Source of the DNA: JBJHAX01 sp050480705
Lineage (GTDB): Bacteria > Actinomycetota > Nitriliruptoria > Nitriliruptorales > Nitriliruptoraceae
Reading direction: 5' to 3'
Length of the DNA stretch: 64,000 nucleotides
Assembly: GCA_050480705.1 (NCBI GenBank)
Contig: JBJHAX010000008.1
Location: 7,442-71,441 of the forward strand
In this document: in pieces, positions 1-9,228 of the stretch
How positions within the stretch are numbered: position 1 is the stretch's first letter
How the letters are laid out: each line of letters opens with the position of its first letter
Program-made: the position numbers and the translations under genes
Notes under the pieces: model-generated
What the model saw: the letters and a program-made list of their open reading frames with translations, nothing else
Told to the model about the DNA's origin: nothing
The model's database searches: none

Positions 1-1
1 T

Positions 2-682
2 GTGAGCGTGCGCACCAAGAACGACGGGACCTGGGTCACCGACGCCGACACCGGTATCGAACAGCGTCTCGGTGAGCTCATCCGAGCACGTCTGCCCGAC
101 CATGCCGTGTTCGGTGAGGAGACGGGCCGCGTCGGCCCCGACGATGCACCGACGTGGGTCATCGACCCGATCGACGGCACCACCAACTTCGTGAAGGGCA
201 ACCCCATCTTCGCGACACTCATCGCGGTGCGTGTCGACGAACAGGAGGTCGCTGCGGTCGTCTCCGCTCCAGCACTCGGCACACGCTGGGACGCTGCATC
301 CGGCCAGGGTGCGCGCTGTAACGGGCGTGCGATCCAGGTGTCGGATATCGACGATCTCGGCGATGCCGAAGTCGCGTTCGGAGGTCTGGGCTGGTTCGAA
401 CAGCTCGGCTGGGGTGACGCGCTGCGACGCATCGTCGGCGCGACACGCCGCCAACGCGGCTATGGCGATTTCTGGCAGCACTGCCTGGTCGCGCAGGGCA
501 GCACGGACGTCGCGCTCGAGGCCACCGTGAACCTATGGGATCTGGCCGCGGTCAAACTCGTCGTGGAGGAGGCTGGCGGGCGCTTCACGTCCTTCGACGG
601 CGTCGCCACAGCCGACGGCGGCAACGCCGTCAGCTCGAACGGTCACCTCCACCCCTCCGTGCTGGGCCTGCTCCACGATTGA
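2..682 (+). CDS. hisN: Histidinol-phosphatase-like inositol monophosphatase family protein (5' truncated)
   Basis: Metal-dependent phosphomonoesterase of the inositol monophosphatase superfamily. The visible part has the GEE metal ligand near residue 40, the core motif DPIDGTTNF near 55-63, and the C-terminal metal motif NLWDLAA followed by EEAGG near 178-194. The stretch ATLIAV with VVSAPALGTRW resembles actinobacterial HisN (histidinol-phosphate to histidinol, last phosphatase of histidine biosynthesis) more than SuhB or CysQ. About 226 residues are present against roughly 260 for the family. The missing 30 or so N-terminal residues lie before the window, so the GTG at position 2 is probably internal. 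No other his gene is visible, so the substrate is inferred from similarity and a generic inositol-1-phosphatase remains possible. Confidence 0.8.
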   Translation: MSVRTKNDGTWVTDADTGIEQRLGELIRARLPDHAVFGEETGRVGPDDAPTWVIDPIDGTTNFVKGNPIFATLIAVRVDEQEVAAVVSAPALGTRWDAASGQGARCNGRAIQVSDIDDLGDAEVAFGGLGWFEQLGWGDALRRIVGATRRQRGYGDFWQHCLVAQGSTDVALEATVNLWDLAAVKLVVEEAGGRFTSFDGVATADGGNAVSSNGHLHPSVLGLLHD

Positions 683-754
683 CGGCCGCTGAGACGCACT
701 GCGACGTCGAACCTTGGCCGTGATGTCCCGCGTGGCGCGTAGCCTGACCATCCC

Positions 755-1867
755 ATGGACCCTTCGACGAGCTCCGAGATCGCCGCGGCGACGCCGTCCG
801 AGCAGGGCGCGCTGCTCGATGATGAGGAACTCGACGCGTTGGTCGGCCCGACACCGCCGCCGCTCGAGGACGCGGCCGGGCGGATACGCCTGTCGTTCAG
901 CCGCATCGACATGTACGAGAACTGCCCGCGCCGCTTCCGCTACGCCTACATCGACCGTCTGCCCGGCAAGCCGAGTCCTGCGCTCTCGTTCGGCTCCTCG
1001 GTCCACGCAGCACTCGAGGAGTTCTACGACCGTAAGTTGCCGGATTGTCCCACCGAAGATGAACTGCTCGACCTGCTCTACGAGCACTGGGACTCGAGCG
1101 GATTCGAGGCGCTGCCTCGTGACGAACAGGTCGCCTACTACCGGCATGCCCAGCAGACGCTTCGCCGCTACCACCGTCGCATCGCCGGCGAGTACCGGCT
1201 GCCCGTCACGACCGAGGCGTGGTTCGAGCTGCCGTTCGATGACATCGCCGTCGTGGTGGGGTCGATCGACCGGGTCGACAGCGATGACGATGGGCAACTC
1301 CACGTCGTCGATTACAAGACCAGTCGGCGAGCACAGCCACGACAGCGCGTGGAACGGTCGCTGCAACTGGCCATCTACGCGCTCGCGTGCGAGCATCTGT
1401 TCGGACGCCTGCCCAGCACCGTCGCGCTCGACTTCGTCGTCGCGGATGCGACCGTGCGTGTGCCGGTCGAGGACATGGACCTCGATGCGGTGCCGGGTCG
1501 CGTTCGTGCTGCGGCGGAATCCATCCGCGCGGGACAGTTCGCGCCGACACCCAACCGCCTGTGCGACTGGTGCGACTACCGGCCTTTGTGTCCCGCCTGG
1601 CCCGAGGAGCACGACGGCGACGGACTCGGACCTGCGACAGCACGGCTGGACGAGCTTCGTCGGCGTCTTGGCCGCGAGGCTCGCGAACTGCGCGAACTCG
1701 AGGCGGGCATCACACGGTTGCGTGAGGAGATCGACCAGCAGGGGGAGCCGTCCACGGCGAGCGCGGCGGGACAAGCGCACCGGTCGGGGCAGCCGGGTGG
1801 CGAGGAACGCTCGGGCGATCCGCAGCCTGACGATCCACAGCCCGACGGTAGCCTCGACGAGTCGTAG
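755..1867 (+). CDS. RecB-family PD-(D/E)XK nuclease with 4Fe-4S cysteines
   Basis: A 370-residue standalone RecB/Cas4/AddB-type exonuclease. After a 40-residue acidic leader the nuclease fold starts at SFSRIDMYENCPRRF (Cys57). It then shows the GSSVHAALEEF helix near 77-90, the catalytic DYKT motif near 186-189, and LQLAIYALA, the usual QxxxY-type helix. Cys270, Cys273 and Cys279 (CDWCDYRPLC) together with Cys57 match the one-plus-three cysteine pattern of AddB/Cas4-like iron-sulfur nucleases. The C-terminal 70 residues are a charged coiled-coil and low-complexity tail rich in Gly, Asp and Ser. No helicase partner is adjacent. It probably acts in DNA end processing or repair, and the precise substrate cannot be read from sequence. 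Confidence 0.9.
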   Translation: MDPSTSSEIAAATPSEQGALLDDEELDALVGPTPPPLEDAAGRIRLSFSRIDMYENCPRRFRYAYIDRLPGKPSPALSFGSSVHAALEEFYDRKLPDCPTEDELLDLLYEHWDSSGFEALPRDEQVAYYRHAQQTLRRYHRRIAGEYRLPVTTEAWFELPFDDIAVVVGSIDRVDSDDDGQLHVVDYKTSRRAQPRQRVERSLQLAIYALACEHLFGRLPSTVALDFVVADATVRVPVEDMDLDAVPGRVRAAAESIRAGQFAPTPNRLCDWCDYRPLCPAWPEEHDGDGLGPATARLDELRRRLGREARELRELEAGITRLREEIDQQGEPSTASAAGQAHRSGQPGGEERSGDPQPDDPQPDGSLDES

Positions 1868-1892
1868 GGAGCTCGCGGCGAGGAGGCGTGCG

Positions 1893-2327
1893 ATGGCCGA
1901 ACGCGTGGAGGACGGCATCCACATCGACGCCCCCGTCGACACGGTGCACGCCGTCATACTCGCCGTCGAGGACTATCCGTCGTGGGCCAATGGTGTCCGC
2001 TCCGTCGACGTTCTCGACCACGACGACGCCGGTCGTGCCGCACAGGCACGTTTCGTGGTCGACACGCCGTTGGGTCCGGTCGGCTACACCGTCGCCTACA
2101 CCTATGGCGAGACAGAAGTGAGCTGGCAGCTCGTCGAAGGCGAGATGTTGTCGCGTCTCGACGGTTCGTATTCGCTGACGGCCCGAGACGGGGGAACGGC
2201 TGTCCAGGGAACACTCGACGTCGCGGTCGACCTGCCCGTTCCCGCGTCGGTGACCCGCAAGGCCGCAATCTCGATCGTCGAACGTGCGCTGGCGAGCCTC
2301 AAACAGCGCGTCGAGGCAGCTCCGTGA
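1893..2327 (+). CDS. SRPBCC family (polyketide cyclase/START-like) protein
   Basis: A 144-residue single-domain protein of the SRPBCC (Bet v1-like) superfamily. It opens with the family's N-terminal strand and helix (IHIDAPVDTVHAVILAVEDYPSWANGV), followed by alternating beta strands and a long C-terminal helix (residues 120-140). These folds make a hydrophobic cavity, and actinobacterial members of this subtype are mostly uncharacterised lipid or polyketide binding proteins. ATG 1893 is chosen because a consensus AGGAGG lies at 1881-1886; the open frame continues upstream but is an antisense-like extension. The stop overlaps the GTG of the next gene (GTGA), so the two are probably translationally coupled. 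Ligand unknown. Confidence 0.85.
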   Translation: MAERVEDGIHIDAPVDTVHAVILAVEDYPSWANGVRSVDVLDHDDAGRAAQARFVVDTPLGPVGYTVAYTYGETEVSWQLVEGEMLSRLDGSYSLTARDGGTAVQGTLDVAVDLPVPASVTRKAAISIVERALASLKQRVEAAP

Positions 2328-2662
2328 GCGCGCCGCGCGACGAGGCTGACACGGCCTATTTCACGTTGCTGCGTGCGCGCGACGAACTGGACCTCCTGCG
2401 CCGCTACCGCGACTATCTCGAGGATGAACGCCGCCGGCTCGTCAGGTTCGCCAGCGAAGGTCGGGCCTTGGCCGACAGTGTCGCTGCAGCGTCCCGACGC
2501 GCCCTGCGCCACACCGATGACCCGCTCGACAAGGCGGTCGCGACGCGCCGGGCCGTCATCGATGACGAGCTTTCTCGGCTTCCCCAGCGGGAAGCTGCAG
2601 CAGCGGCGTTCGTCGACGAGTGCGAACGCCGCCACAGTCAGCTGCGCACACGCGGCACCTAG
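2324..2662 (+). CDS. Small charged helical (coiled-coil) hypothetical protein
   Basis: A 112-residue protein with no family I recognise. The GTG start overlaps the stop of the SRPBCC gene by four bases. The sequence is almost entirely helical and charged, with heptad-like runs (RARDELDLLRRYRDYLEDE and a second helix near 70-105), so it is likely a coiled coil. There is no signal peptide, membrane segment or cysteine pair. Codon use and amino acid balance look like real coding sequence, unlike the arginine-rich shadow frames around it. Position between the SRPBCC gene and the toxin-binding-like gene suggests one small operon running to about 2946. Confidence 0.65.
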   Translation: MSAPRDEADTAYFTLLRARDELDLLRRYRDYLEDERRRLVRFASEGRALADSVAAASRRALRHTDDPLDKAVATRRAVIDDELSRLPQREAAAAAFVDECERRHSQLRTRGT

Positions 2663-2664
2663 AG

Positions 2665-2946
2665 ATGTACCGGGACGATCCGCTCGACGACGAGTTCGAA
2701 CTGCGTGCCATCATCGGTGACCCGGCAGCCGACGCCATCGCGGCCGATCCGTCCGCGCGCGGCATGGAAGCTGCGCTCGACGTTCTGCGTGTGCTGCAGG
2801 GGTGGGCCGACGAGGATGCGATCGCGGCCTGGTTCGTGCGGTCACAGCGTCGGCTCGACCAGCGCAGCCCCGTCGAAGCACTCGCCGCTGGTGATTACGA
2901 AGACGTCGAGGATGCTGCGCGCGCCTGGATCGCGGCACAGGCGTGA
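2665..2946 (+). CDS. Antitoxin Xre/MbcA/ParS toxin-binding (DUF2384)-like protein
   Basis: A 93-residue protein. The ATG at 2665 follows the previous stop by two bases. Residues 38-93 match the C-terminal toxin-binding domain of Xre/MbcA/ParS antitoxins: a helix VLRVLQGW, then AAWFVRSQRRLDQRSPVEAL (the family's Trp ... Leu-x-x-x-Ser-Pro-x-x-x-Leu pattern), then a short helix. The N-terminal 35 residues are acidic and do not form an obvious Xre helix-turn-helix. No RES, MbcT or other ADP-ribosylating toxin gene is adjacent, so it may have been recruited as a regulator or be an orphan. The family call rests on a short motif and is moderate. Confidence 0.55.
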   Translation: MYRDDPLDDEFELRAIIGDPAADAIAADPSARGMEAALDVLRVLQGWADEDAIAAWFVRSQRRLDQRSPVEALAAGDYEDVEDAARAWIAAQA

Positions 2947-3021
2947 GCATCGCGGCGACCGGCGCCTGCGGCGACGGGGTACGCTGCTCCGCGCATCCTT
3001 CCCACCGAGGTCGTTACGCCC

Positions 3022-3327
3022 ATGCCCAACGGTCACGTCAAGGTCTTCCATCCCGAACACAGCTACGGCTTCATCGTCGCATCTGACGGCGTCGAGTTGC
3101 ACGTCAAGGGTGATGCCGTGCAGGGCGGCGCACTCAGCGCTGGCGACGGGGTCGAGTTCGAGATCGCGGACTCCGAACGCGGACGGCCCTCGGCAGTCAA
3201 CGTCAAGGTCGTGCAGAAGGCGCCCGACGACAGTCCGGCCGGGCGCACGATGGCGCCGCCACCGAGCTGGGAAGAGCTCGAGGACCGCGAACGCCAGCGC
3301 CGCATGGCTCGACGTCGGCGGCGCTGA
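3022..3327 (+). CDS. Cold-shock-domain-like protein with basic C-terminal tail
   Basis: A 101-residue protein whose first 65 residues follow the cold-shock domain plan: GHVKVFHPEHSYGFIVASDG, then ELHV, then a GDGVEFEI strand, then PSAVNVKVV. The RNP1-like segment is YGFI in place of the usual GFGFI, and the RNP2-like segment is ELHV in place of VFVH, so single-stranded nucleic acid binding may be altered. After a Pro-rich linker (76-83) the C-terminus is strongly basic, ending RRMARRRRR, which could give non-specific nucleic acid affinity. The ATG at 3022 lies 75 bp after the previous gene, a gap with room for its own promoter. Confidence 0.75.
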   Translation: MPNGHVKVFHPEHSYGFIVASDGVELHVKGDAVQGGALSAGDGVEFEIADSERGRPSAVNVKVVQKAPDDSPAGRTMAPPPSWEELEDRERQRRMARRRRR

Positions 3328-3354
3328 CGCTCCACGGCCACGACGGCTTCGACC

Positions 3355-3651
3355 ATGGCTCCCACGGCCGCTCCGACGCGGGAACGCGACGAGACGACCG
3401 AACACGACCTGGCACCGGACGCTCCCTGGAACGTCATCGTCTGGGACGATCCGGTGAACCTGATGTCCTACGTCGTCTACGTCTTCCGCAAAGTCTTCGG
3501 CTACACCGAGCCGATAGCGCGCAAGCTCATGCTGCAGGTGCACAACGAGGGGCGCGCGCTGGTCGCGACCGAACCGCGGGAACGTGCGGAGATGTACGTC
3601 GGTCAACTCCATGCGCACGGGCTGCATGCGACGATGCAGCGTGATTCGTGA
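3355..3651 (+). CDS. clpS: ATP-dependent Clp protease adaptor ClpS
   Basis: A 98-residue adaptor that hands N-degron substrates to the Clp unfoldase. The core from residue 22 shows WNVIVWDDPVNLMSYVVYVF, the actinobacterial form of the N-degron pocket, then KLMLQVHNEG, which carries the conserved His of the pocket, and the C-terminal GLHATM. The first 20 residues are a disordered acidic leader, as usual for ClpS. The stop overlaps the GTG of the DUF2017 gene by four bases, the same gene pairing seen in mycobacteria. An aat gene about 3 kb downstream supplies the enzyme that creates Leu/Phe N-degrons. ClpC or ClpA and ClpP are not in the window. Confidence 0.95.
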   Translation: MAPTAAPTRERDETTEHDLAPDAPWNVIVWDDPVNLMSYVVYVFRKVFGYTEPIARKLMLQVHNEGRALVATEPRERAEMYVGQLHAHGLHATMQRDS

Positions 3652-4154
3652 GCCGGCACGTCCGGCGGACCGCACGCGGGATCCAGCTCGTCCTCGACCC
3701 GATGGAAGTCGACCTGTTGCGCACGTTGCGCCAAGGCCTCGACGAGGCGCTCACATCGCCGAGCTCGTCGGATCCGGTCGTCCAACGCCTGTTTCCCAGC
3801 GCCGTCGACGGTGACGAACAGACCGACGAGGAGGTCCGTGACCTTCTGCGCGATGACCTGCTCGCCCAGCGCCGGCACGGACTCGACGCGTTGGACACCC
3901 TGCTCGACCGCGGAGCACGCCACCGTGGCCAGATCCGTTTCGATCTGCGCGACGACGAGCCCCATCTCGTGCTCGGAGTCCTCAACGACGTGCGTCTCGC
4001 GCTGGGCGCACGCATCGGCATCGAAGACCTGGACCGTGCGTCGGTCGAGGAGGACGACCCGCTGGCGGCGCGGCTCGCGATAATCGACCACCTGGCCTGG
4101 ATCCAGGAGCAACTCATCGCAGCCATCGACCCCGAAGCCGTGGGCGAGCCGTAG
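3648..4154 (+). CDS. DUF2017 family protein (AosR-like)
   Basis: A 168-residue protein of the DUF2017 family, which in Actinobacteria sits directly after clpS. The mycobacterial member, AosR, is reported as a redox-responsive regulator of cysteine biosynthesis, but that role cannot be carried over from sequence. Visible features are a short basic N-terminus, a first helical segment with MEVDLLRTLRQGLDEAL, an acidic loop around residue 55, and a second half with ARLAIIDHLAWIQEQLIAAID. No helix-turn-helix is obvious and I see no cysteine. The GTG start overlaps the clpS stop (GTGA), implying translational coupling. It converges on murJ with only 13 bp between the stops. Confidence 0.85.
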   Translation: MSRHVRRTARGIQLVLDPMEVDLLRTLRQGLDEALTSPSSSDPVVQRLFPSAVDGDEQTDEEVRDLLRDDLLAQRRHGLDALDTLLDRGARHRGQIRFDLRDDEPHLVLGVLNDVRLALGARIGIEDLDRASVEEDDPLAARLAIIDHLAWIQEQLIAAIDPEAVGEP

Positions 4155-4167
4155 GCGTCGCCGTTGG

Positions 4168-5835
4168 TCAGCTGGCTGACGAACGCAACAATGCGAGCGC
4201 ATCGGGCACGCGTCGCATCCGGGTGACCGCGAGATAGACGGCGCCCATCGCGGCGAGCGTCACGATTCCCGTCTGGCGTGGGCTGAAGGCGAACATTCCG
4301 GCAGTGGCGCGTGTCGCCATGCCAGCCACCGCGCAGAAGGTTGCGGCCAGCAGCAGGGCGTTTCGATGTGACCCGAACAGGCGGGGTGTACCGAACGAAC
4401 CGCGCACACGGCGGCGCAGGAGCACGACCTCGAGCCAGGCTCCTGCGCCCGCTCCGAACGCCAGACCTGCAGCTCCCATACGCATCAGATTGTCGGGGCC
4501 GATCCGGTCGACGGGCGCTGCGACGCCGAAGCCGACCTCACCGACGATCTCGAAGCCCGTCTGTGCGGCGCGAACCGCGTCCAGGGGCATCATGAGCGTG
4601 ATCCCGACCAACGCAGCCACGGCGACGCGCACGAGCGCGTACGTCGCCGGGGACCGTGCATCGCCGACCCCGTAGAGAACCGACTGCAGCAGCCGCGAAC
4701 CAGCACTCGCTGGAAGGGCCAGGCCGTACACAGCCAGGATGGTCCCGACCTGCACGACCGCGTCGGCGTCGAAACGCCCGCCCGCGAAAACGGTCGCGAC
4801 CACCAGGTCGCCGGCGACGACGAAGGCCACGGTTGCGGGCACCACGAAGAAGGCGACACGTCCAAGGCCTGCGTCGAGGCGTGCGAGCACGTCGCCACGC
4901 TGGGTCGTGTTCATGGTCGACAGGGCGGGAAGTTCGGATGCGGCGACACTCATTCCGAACAGTGCGACGGGCAGCAGGTAGAGGACCTGTGCGTAGCCCA
5001 GCGCTGCAACGGCACCGAAGGCGAGCAGCGAGGCGGCGAAGAGGTCGACATACGCTGACAGTTGCACCCCGCCACGTCCGGTGAGGACCTGACCGAATCG
5101 ACGTACGACGTCACCGACACCCGGTGTGTGCAGCGCAAGGCTCAGGTGAAGGCCACGCGTCAGCCGCAGCACCGTGGGCAGCTGCACGGCGAACTGCAGG
5201 ACCGAGCCGACCAACGCCCCCCATGCCATCGCGACGGCCAGGTCGGCCACGGCGACGGTGACCAGGGCCGCAGTGACGAGCGCAGCGATGATCGCGACGT
5301 TCCACAGCGCGGGCGCGACGTAGGCGAGAAAGAACCGCCGGTGCGAGTTGAGGATTGCCAGGCACCACGCTGACAGCACGAGCAGCCCGACACCCGGGGT
5401 GACGATACGAACCAGCGTGACCGTCAACTCGAAACGCTGCGTTCCGGGAACGAAACCCCACGCGAGGACACGCGTGATCGGTTCGGCGAACGTCACGGTG
5501 AGTGCCACCACCAGCGAGACCACGACGAGCAGCAGGCCCGCGATGGCGCCTGCGAGGCGTCCGGCATCCTCGGGGCGCCGTTCGGCGAGCAGCTTGCTGT
5601 ACACGGGCACGAACGCCGCGGAGAGGACACCTTCGCCGAGAAGATTCTGCAGGAGGTTGGGGACCCGCAGCGCGGCCCGGAACGCTTCGGCTCCGACACC
5701 GGTGCCCAGCCAGCGTGCGGTTGCGATCTCGCGCACCAGGCCCATCGTGCGCGACAGGAAGATCCCGGCGGCGACCGCGGACGAACCCCGTCGCAGCTCG
5801 GCGCCTGGATCGCTCCCTGCGTCGGAATCGCTCAC
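4168..5835 (-). CDS. murJ: Lipid II flippase MurJ (MviN family)
   Basis: Polytopic membrane protein of about 555 residues in the MOP superfamily, which moves lipid II across the plasma membrane for peptidoglycan synthesis. The N-terminal signature is visible as AAGIFLSRTMGLVREIATARWLG, followed by AFRAALRVPNLLQNLLGEGVLSAAFVPVYS. Thirteen to fourteen hydrophobic segments follow, with the long hydrophobic blocks expected of MviN. The start chosen is GTG 5835 (VSDSDAGSDPG, a short acidic cytosolic leader). The frame stays open upstream but that part is Arg/Pro-rich and overlaps the neighbouring gene. Unlike some actinobacterial MurJ proteins there is no fused pseudokinase domain. It faces the DUF2017 gene tail to tail. 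Confidence 0.93.
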   Translation of the reverse strand: MSDSDAGSDPGAELRRGSSAVAAGIFLSRTMGLVREIATARWLGTGVGAEAFRAALRVPNLLQNLLGEGVLSAAFVPVYSKLLAERRPEDAGRLAGAIAGLLLVVVSLVVALTVTFAEPITRVLAWGFVPGTQRFELTVTLVRIVTPGVGLLVLSAWCLAILNSHRRFFLAYVAPALWNVAIIAALVTAALVTVAVADLAVAMAWGALVGSVLQFAVQLPTVLRLTRGLHLSLALHTPGVGDVVRRFGQVLTGRGGVQLSAYVDLFAASLLAFGAVAALGYAQVLYLLPVALFGMSVAASELPALSTMNTTQRGDVLARLDAGLGRVAFFVVPATVAFVVAGDLVVATVFAGGRFDADAVVQVGTILAVYGLALPASAGSRLLQSVLYGVGDARSPATYALVRVAVAALVGITLMMPLDAVRAAQTGFEIVGEVGFGVAAPVDRIGPDNLMRMGAAGLAFGAGAGAWLEVVLLRRRVRGSFGTPRLFGSHRNALLLAATFCAVAGMATRATAGMFAFSPRQTGIVTLAAMGAVYLAVTRMRRVPDALALLRSSAS

Positions 5836-5870
5836 CAGCGGCCTCGACGGGGGTGTGGACGTCGCGGAGC

Positions 5871-6746
5871 CTACTGGCCGGTTCCTGTCGCTGTGAAGCG
5901 GTCCACGAGCCGTTGCACGCCGATCTCGCGTGCCCAGTCGACGCTGTCGTCGCCCACGCCGGTCCAACGCAGGTCATCGAGCGTCTCTTCGAGCACGACG
6001 TCGGTGCGAAGCGTCGCCAGCTCGCGATACAACAGCGCATCCTCGCGGTGTTCGCTCAGTGTGGCGGCTGCGCGCGCGGCGCCCCGGACGTCGACGTCCC
6101 AGGCGCCGGGGTCCGCAGGTATGTCGTCGAGATGGTGGTAGCGCGTCAGCAGCGCGGAGGCCGTGGTTGCTCCGATGCCCGGCACACCCGGGATGCCGTC
6201 GGCGCTGTCGCCGACGAGCGCGAGCAGGTCGGGCACCGAGGCCGGTGGCACGCCCAGTCGGGCGACGACACCGTCGGCGTCGAACTCGCGTTCGCGGGCC
6301 CGGTCGACCTGGACGACCCGCCGGCCCCGCACCACCTGGCCGAGGTCCTTGTCGGGGGTGAAGACGCGGACCTGGTCGACGTCGTCGGCAAAGCGGGCAG
6401 CGGCGCTAGCCAACGCGTCGTCGGCCTCGAACTCATCCATCGACCAGACGGTCATCCGGAGTGCGCGCACGGCCTGTTCGACCCGATCGAACTGTGCGAG
6501 CAGTGCCTTGTCGACGCCCGAGGAGTCCTTGTAGCCGGCGAACATGCGGTTGCGGAAGCTCTCGATCGGATTGTCGAACGCGACCGCGATATGGCTGACC
6601 TGCTCGTGGGCGCACAATGCGAGCAGCGAGTCCACGAGGCCCACCGTCGCTTTGACGTCATGGCCGTCCGGGTCGAGACGGGACGGCCGCCGCGAATGAT
6701 GCGCACGGAACAGCTCGTAGGTTCCGTCGATGAGGTGCACACGCAC
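5871..6746 (-). CDS. 5'-3' exonuclease (FEN/PIN-like, Pol I N-terminal domain type)
   Basis: Standalone 5' nuclease of about 291 residues, homologous to the N-terminal domain of DNA polymerase I. From GTG 6746 the protein begins VRVHLIDGTYELFRAHH, carrying the first metal-ligand Asp. Later motifs include AVAFDNPIESFRNRM with GYKDSSG, DEFEADDALASAA (acidic cluster), FTPDKDLGQVV, and the helix-hairpin-helix region GDSADGIPGVPGIGATTASALL. It probably removes RNA primers or flaps alongside Pol I. GTG 6746 is preferred because the longer frame adds 58 residues of non-conserved sequence that run into the divergent aat start. A GTG at 6740 is an equally possible start. No polymerase domain follows. 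Confidence 0.9.
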   Translation of the reverse strand: MRVHLIDGTYELFRAHHSRRPSRLDPDGHDVKATVGLVDSLLALCAHEQVSHIAVAFDNPIESFRNRMFAGYKDSSGVDKALLAQFDRVEQAVRALRMTVWSMDEFEADDALASAAARFADDVDQVRVFTPDKDLGQVVRGRRVVQVDRAREREFDADGVVARLGVPPASVPDLLALVGDSADGIPGVPGIGATTASALLTRYHHLDDIPADPGAWDVDVRGAARAAATLSEHREDALLYRELATLRTDVVLEETLDDLRWTGVGDDSVDWAREIGVQRLVDRFTATGTGQ

Positions 6747-6823
6747 GTGTTGGAGCCTCGAGACGAGTGCAGGGACGATAGCGCCGGTGGATGTGGGCGC
6801 GTAGGGTCCATTGCGGAGGATGC

Positions 6824-7600
6824 ATGGTCCACGAGTCGGTGTCGACGCCATCGCCTGTGTCGAGCGCCATCCCGGCGGTCGAGCGGATCCTCGCACGCGC
6901 ACCGCGTCCGGTGCCCGCACCCGTCTGGCTCATGCCCGATCCCCAGACGGCCGACGAGGATGGGGTCGTCGGCGTCGGCGCGGATCTCACCCCCGCCACA
7001 CTGGTCGACGCGTACCGCCGCGGCATCTTTCCCTGGCCCCATCGGGGCATGCCGCTGCCATGGTTCTCACCCGACCCGCGGGGCGTGATCGACGTCGACG
7101 GCGTGCATGTTTCGCGCAGCCTCGCGCGGCATCTCGCCAGGTGTGGTTGGACAACCACGATTGACCGCGCTTTCGCCGACGTCGTCGACGGCTGTGCGCA
7201 CAGGCCCGGCGAGGACGGGACCTGGATAACGCCGGAGATGCGCCGTGCGTACGGACGTCTTGCCCGGCTCGGGTGGGCTCACAGCCTCGAGGTGTGGGAG
7301 GGCGGAGAACTCGTGGGAGGCATCTACGGCGTCCAGGTCGGTGCAGTGTTCACCGGCGAGTCGATGTTCCATCGCCGTGCCGACGCCTCGAAGGTCGCGC
7401 TCGTCGATCTCGCGTCACGGTTCGGCGAGGCGGGTGGCCGCCTCATCGACGTGCAGATCACCACACCCCACCTTTCGTCGATGGGAGCGCGTGACCTGCC
7501 GCGCGCGAGGTTCCTCCAGGCGCTGTCGGCGGCCAGCCGCAGCGATGTGCGCATGCGTGCCGACGAACTGCACGTCGCCAGGATCCCGTTGGGAGGATGA
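6824..7600 (+). CDS. aat: Leucyl/phenylalanyl-tRNA--protein transferase
   Basis: Transfers Leu or Phe from aminoacyl-tRNA to N-terminal Lys or Arg of proteins, creating N-degrons read by ClpS. Canonical motifs are present: AYRRGIFPWPHRGMPLPWFS with DPRGVI, WITPEMRRAYGRLARLGWAHSLEVWE, and GGIYGVQVGAVFTGESMF with ASKVALV. At 258 residues it is about 20 longer than the Escherichia coli enzyme because of an N-terminal Ser/Pro/Ala leader. ATG 6824 is chosen because GGAGGA at 6815-6820 is just upstream. It is transcribed divergently from the 5'-3' exonuclease gene and lies about 3 kb from clpS, which supports a working Leu/Phe N-degron route in this organism. Confidence 0.95.
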   Translation: MVHESVSTPSPVSSAIPAVERILARAPRPVPAPVWLMPDPQTADEDGVVGVGADLTPATLVDAYRRGIFPWPHRGMPLPWFSPDPRGVIDVDGVHVSRSLARHLARCGWTTTIDRAFADVVDGCAHRPGEDGTWITPEMRRAYGRLARLGWAHSLEVWEGGELVGGIYGVQVGAVFTGESMFHRRADASKVALVDLASRFGEAGGRLIDVQITTPHLSSMGARDLPRARFLQALSAASRSDVRMRADELHVARIPLGG

Positions 7601-7754
7601 ACGGCGTCCACGTGGCGCGCGGGCGTCGCGTGCGGCACACTTCGAGGCACGGGACGCCGAGTCCGGCCCATCCCTCCTACGGCGACAGCGTGCGCACCTT
7701 CGTGCGCTGGATGGAATCGTCGGTGTCGCCACAGCATCAACGGAGTGAAGCGTG

Positions 7755-9059
<1,305 letters not shown>

Positions 9060-9063
9060 GCGC

Positions 9064-9082
9064 CCGGGCCAGACCTGCCCGG
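9064..9082 (+). terminator. GC-rich hairpin after ahcY
   Basis: An inverted repeat CCGGGC / GCCCGG with a 7-nt loop begins four bases after the ahcY stop codon. There is no T-tract, as is common for actinobacterial terminators. The rest of the 9083-9228 gap has no gene I can support and probably carries the promoter of the next gene. Confidence 0.4.
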
Positions 9083-9228
9083 AATGTAGGCCGCACGACC
9101 GCACTTTCGCACGTGGACGATGTCGCGTAGCGTGGTAGGTGTTGGCAGTGTGTGCCGGATCGACGTGTGTGTTGAAGATGTGTCCGGCTGCTGCCGATAC
9201 GTACGGTGAGGCCGACGAGGAGCCCCGT

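Noticed and set aside
533..1957. 474-residue minus-strand open frame opposite the RecB-type nuclease
   Set aside because: It is the antisense of a well-supported gene with conserved motifs; GC-rich codon bias keeps the shadow frame open and it has no recognisable domain.
7601..7751. Possible SAH riboswitch upstream of ahcY
   Set aside because: The conserved SAH aptamer core could not be found in the 150-bp leader on either strand.
9139..9228. Longer start for the secreted protein gene
   Set aside because: The extra 30 residues hide the signal peptide and lack a Shine-Dalgarno, whereas GTG 9229 has one.
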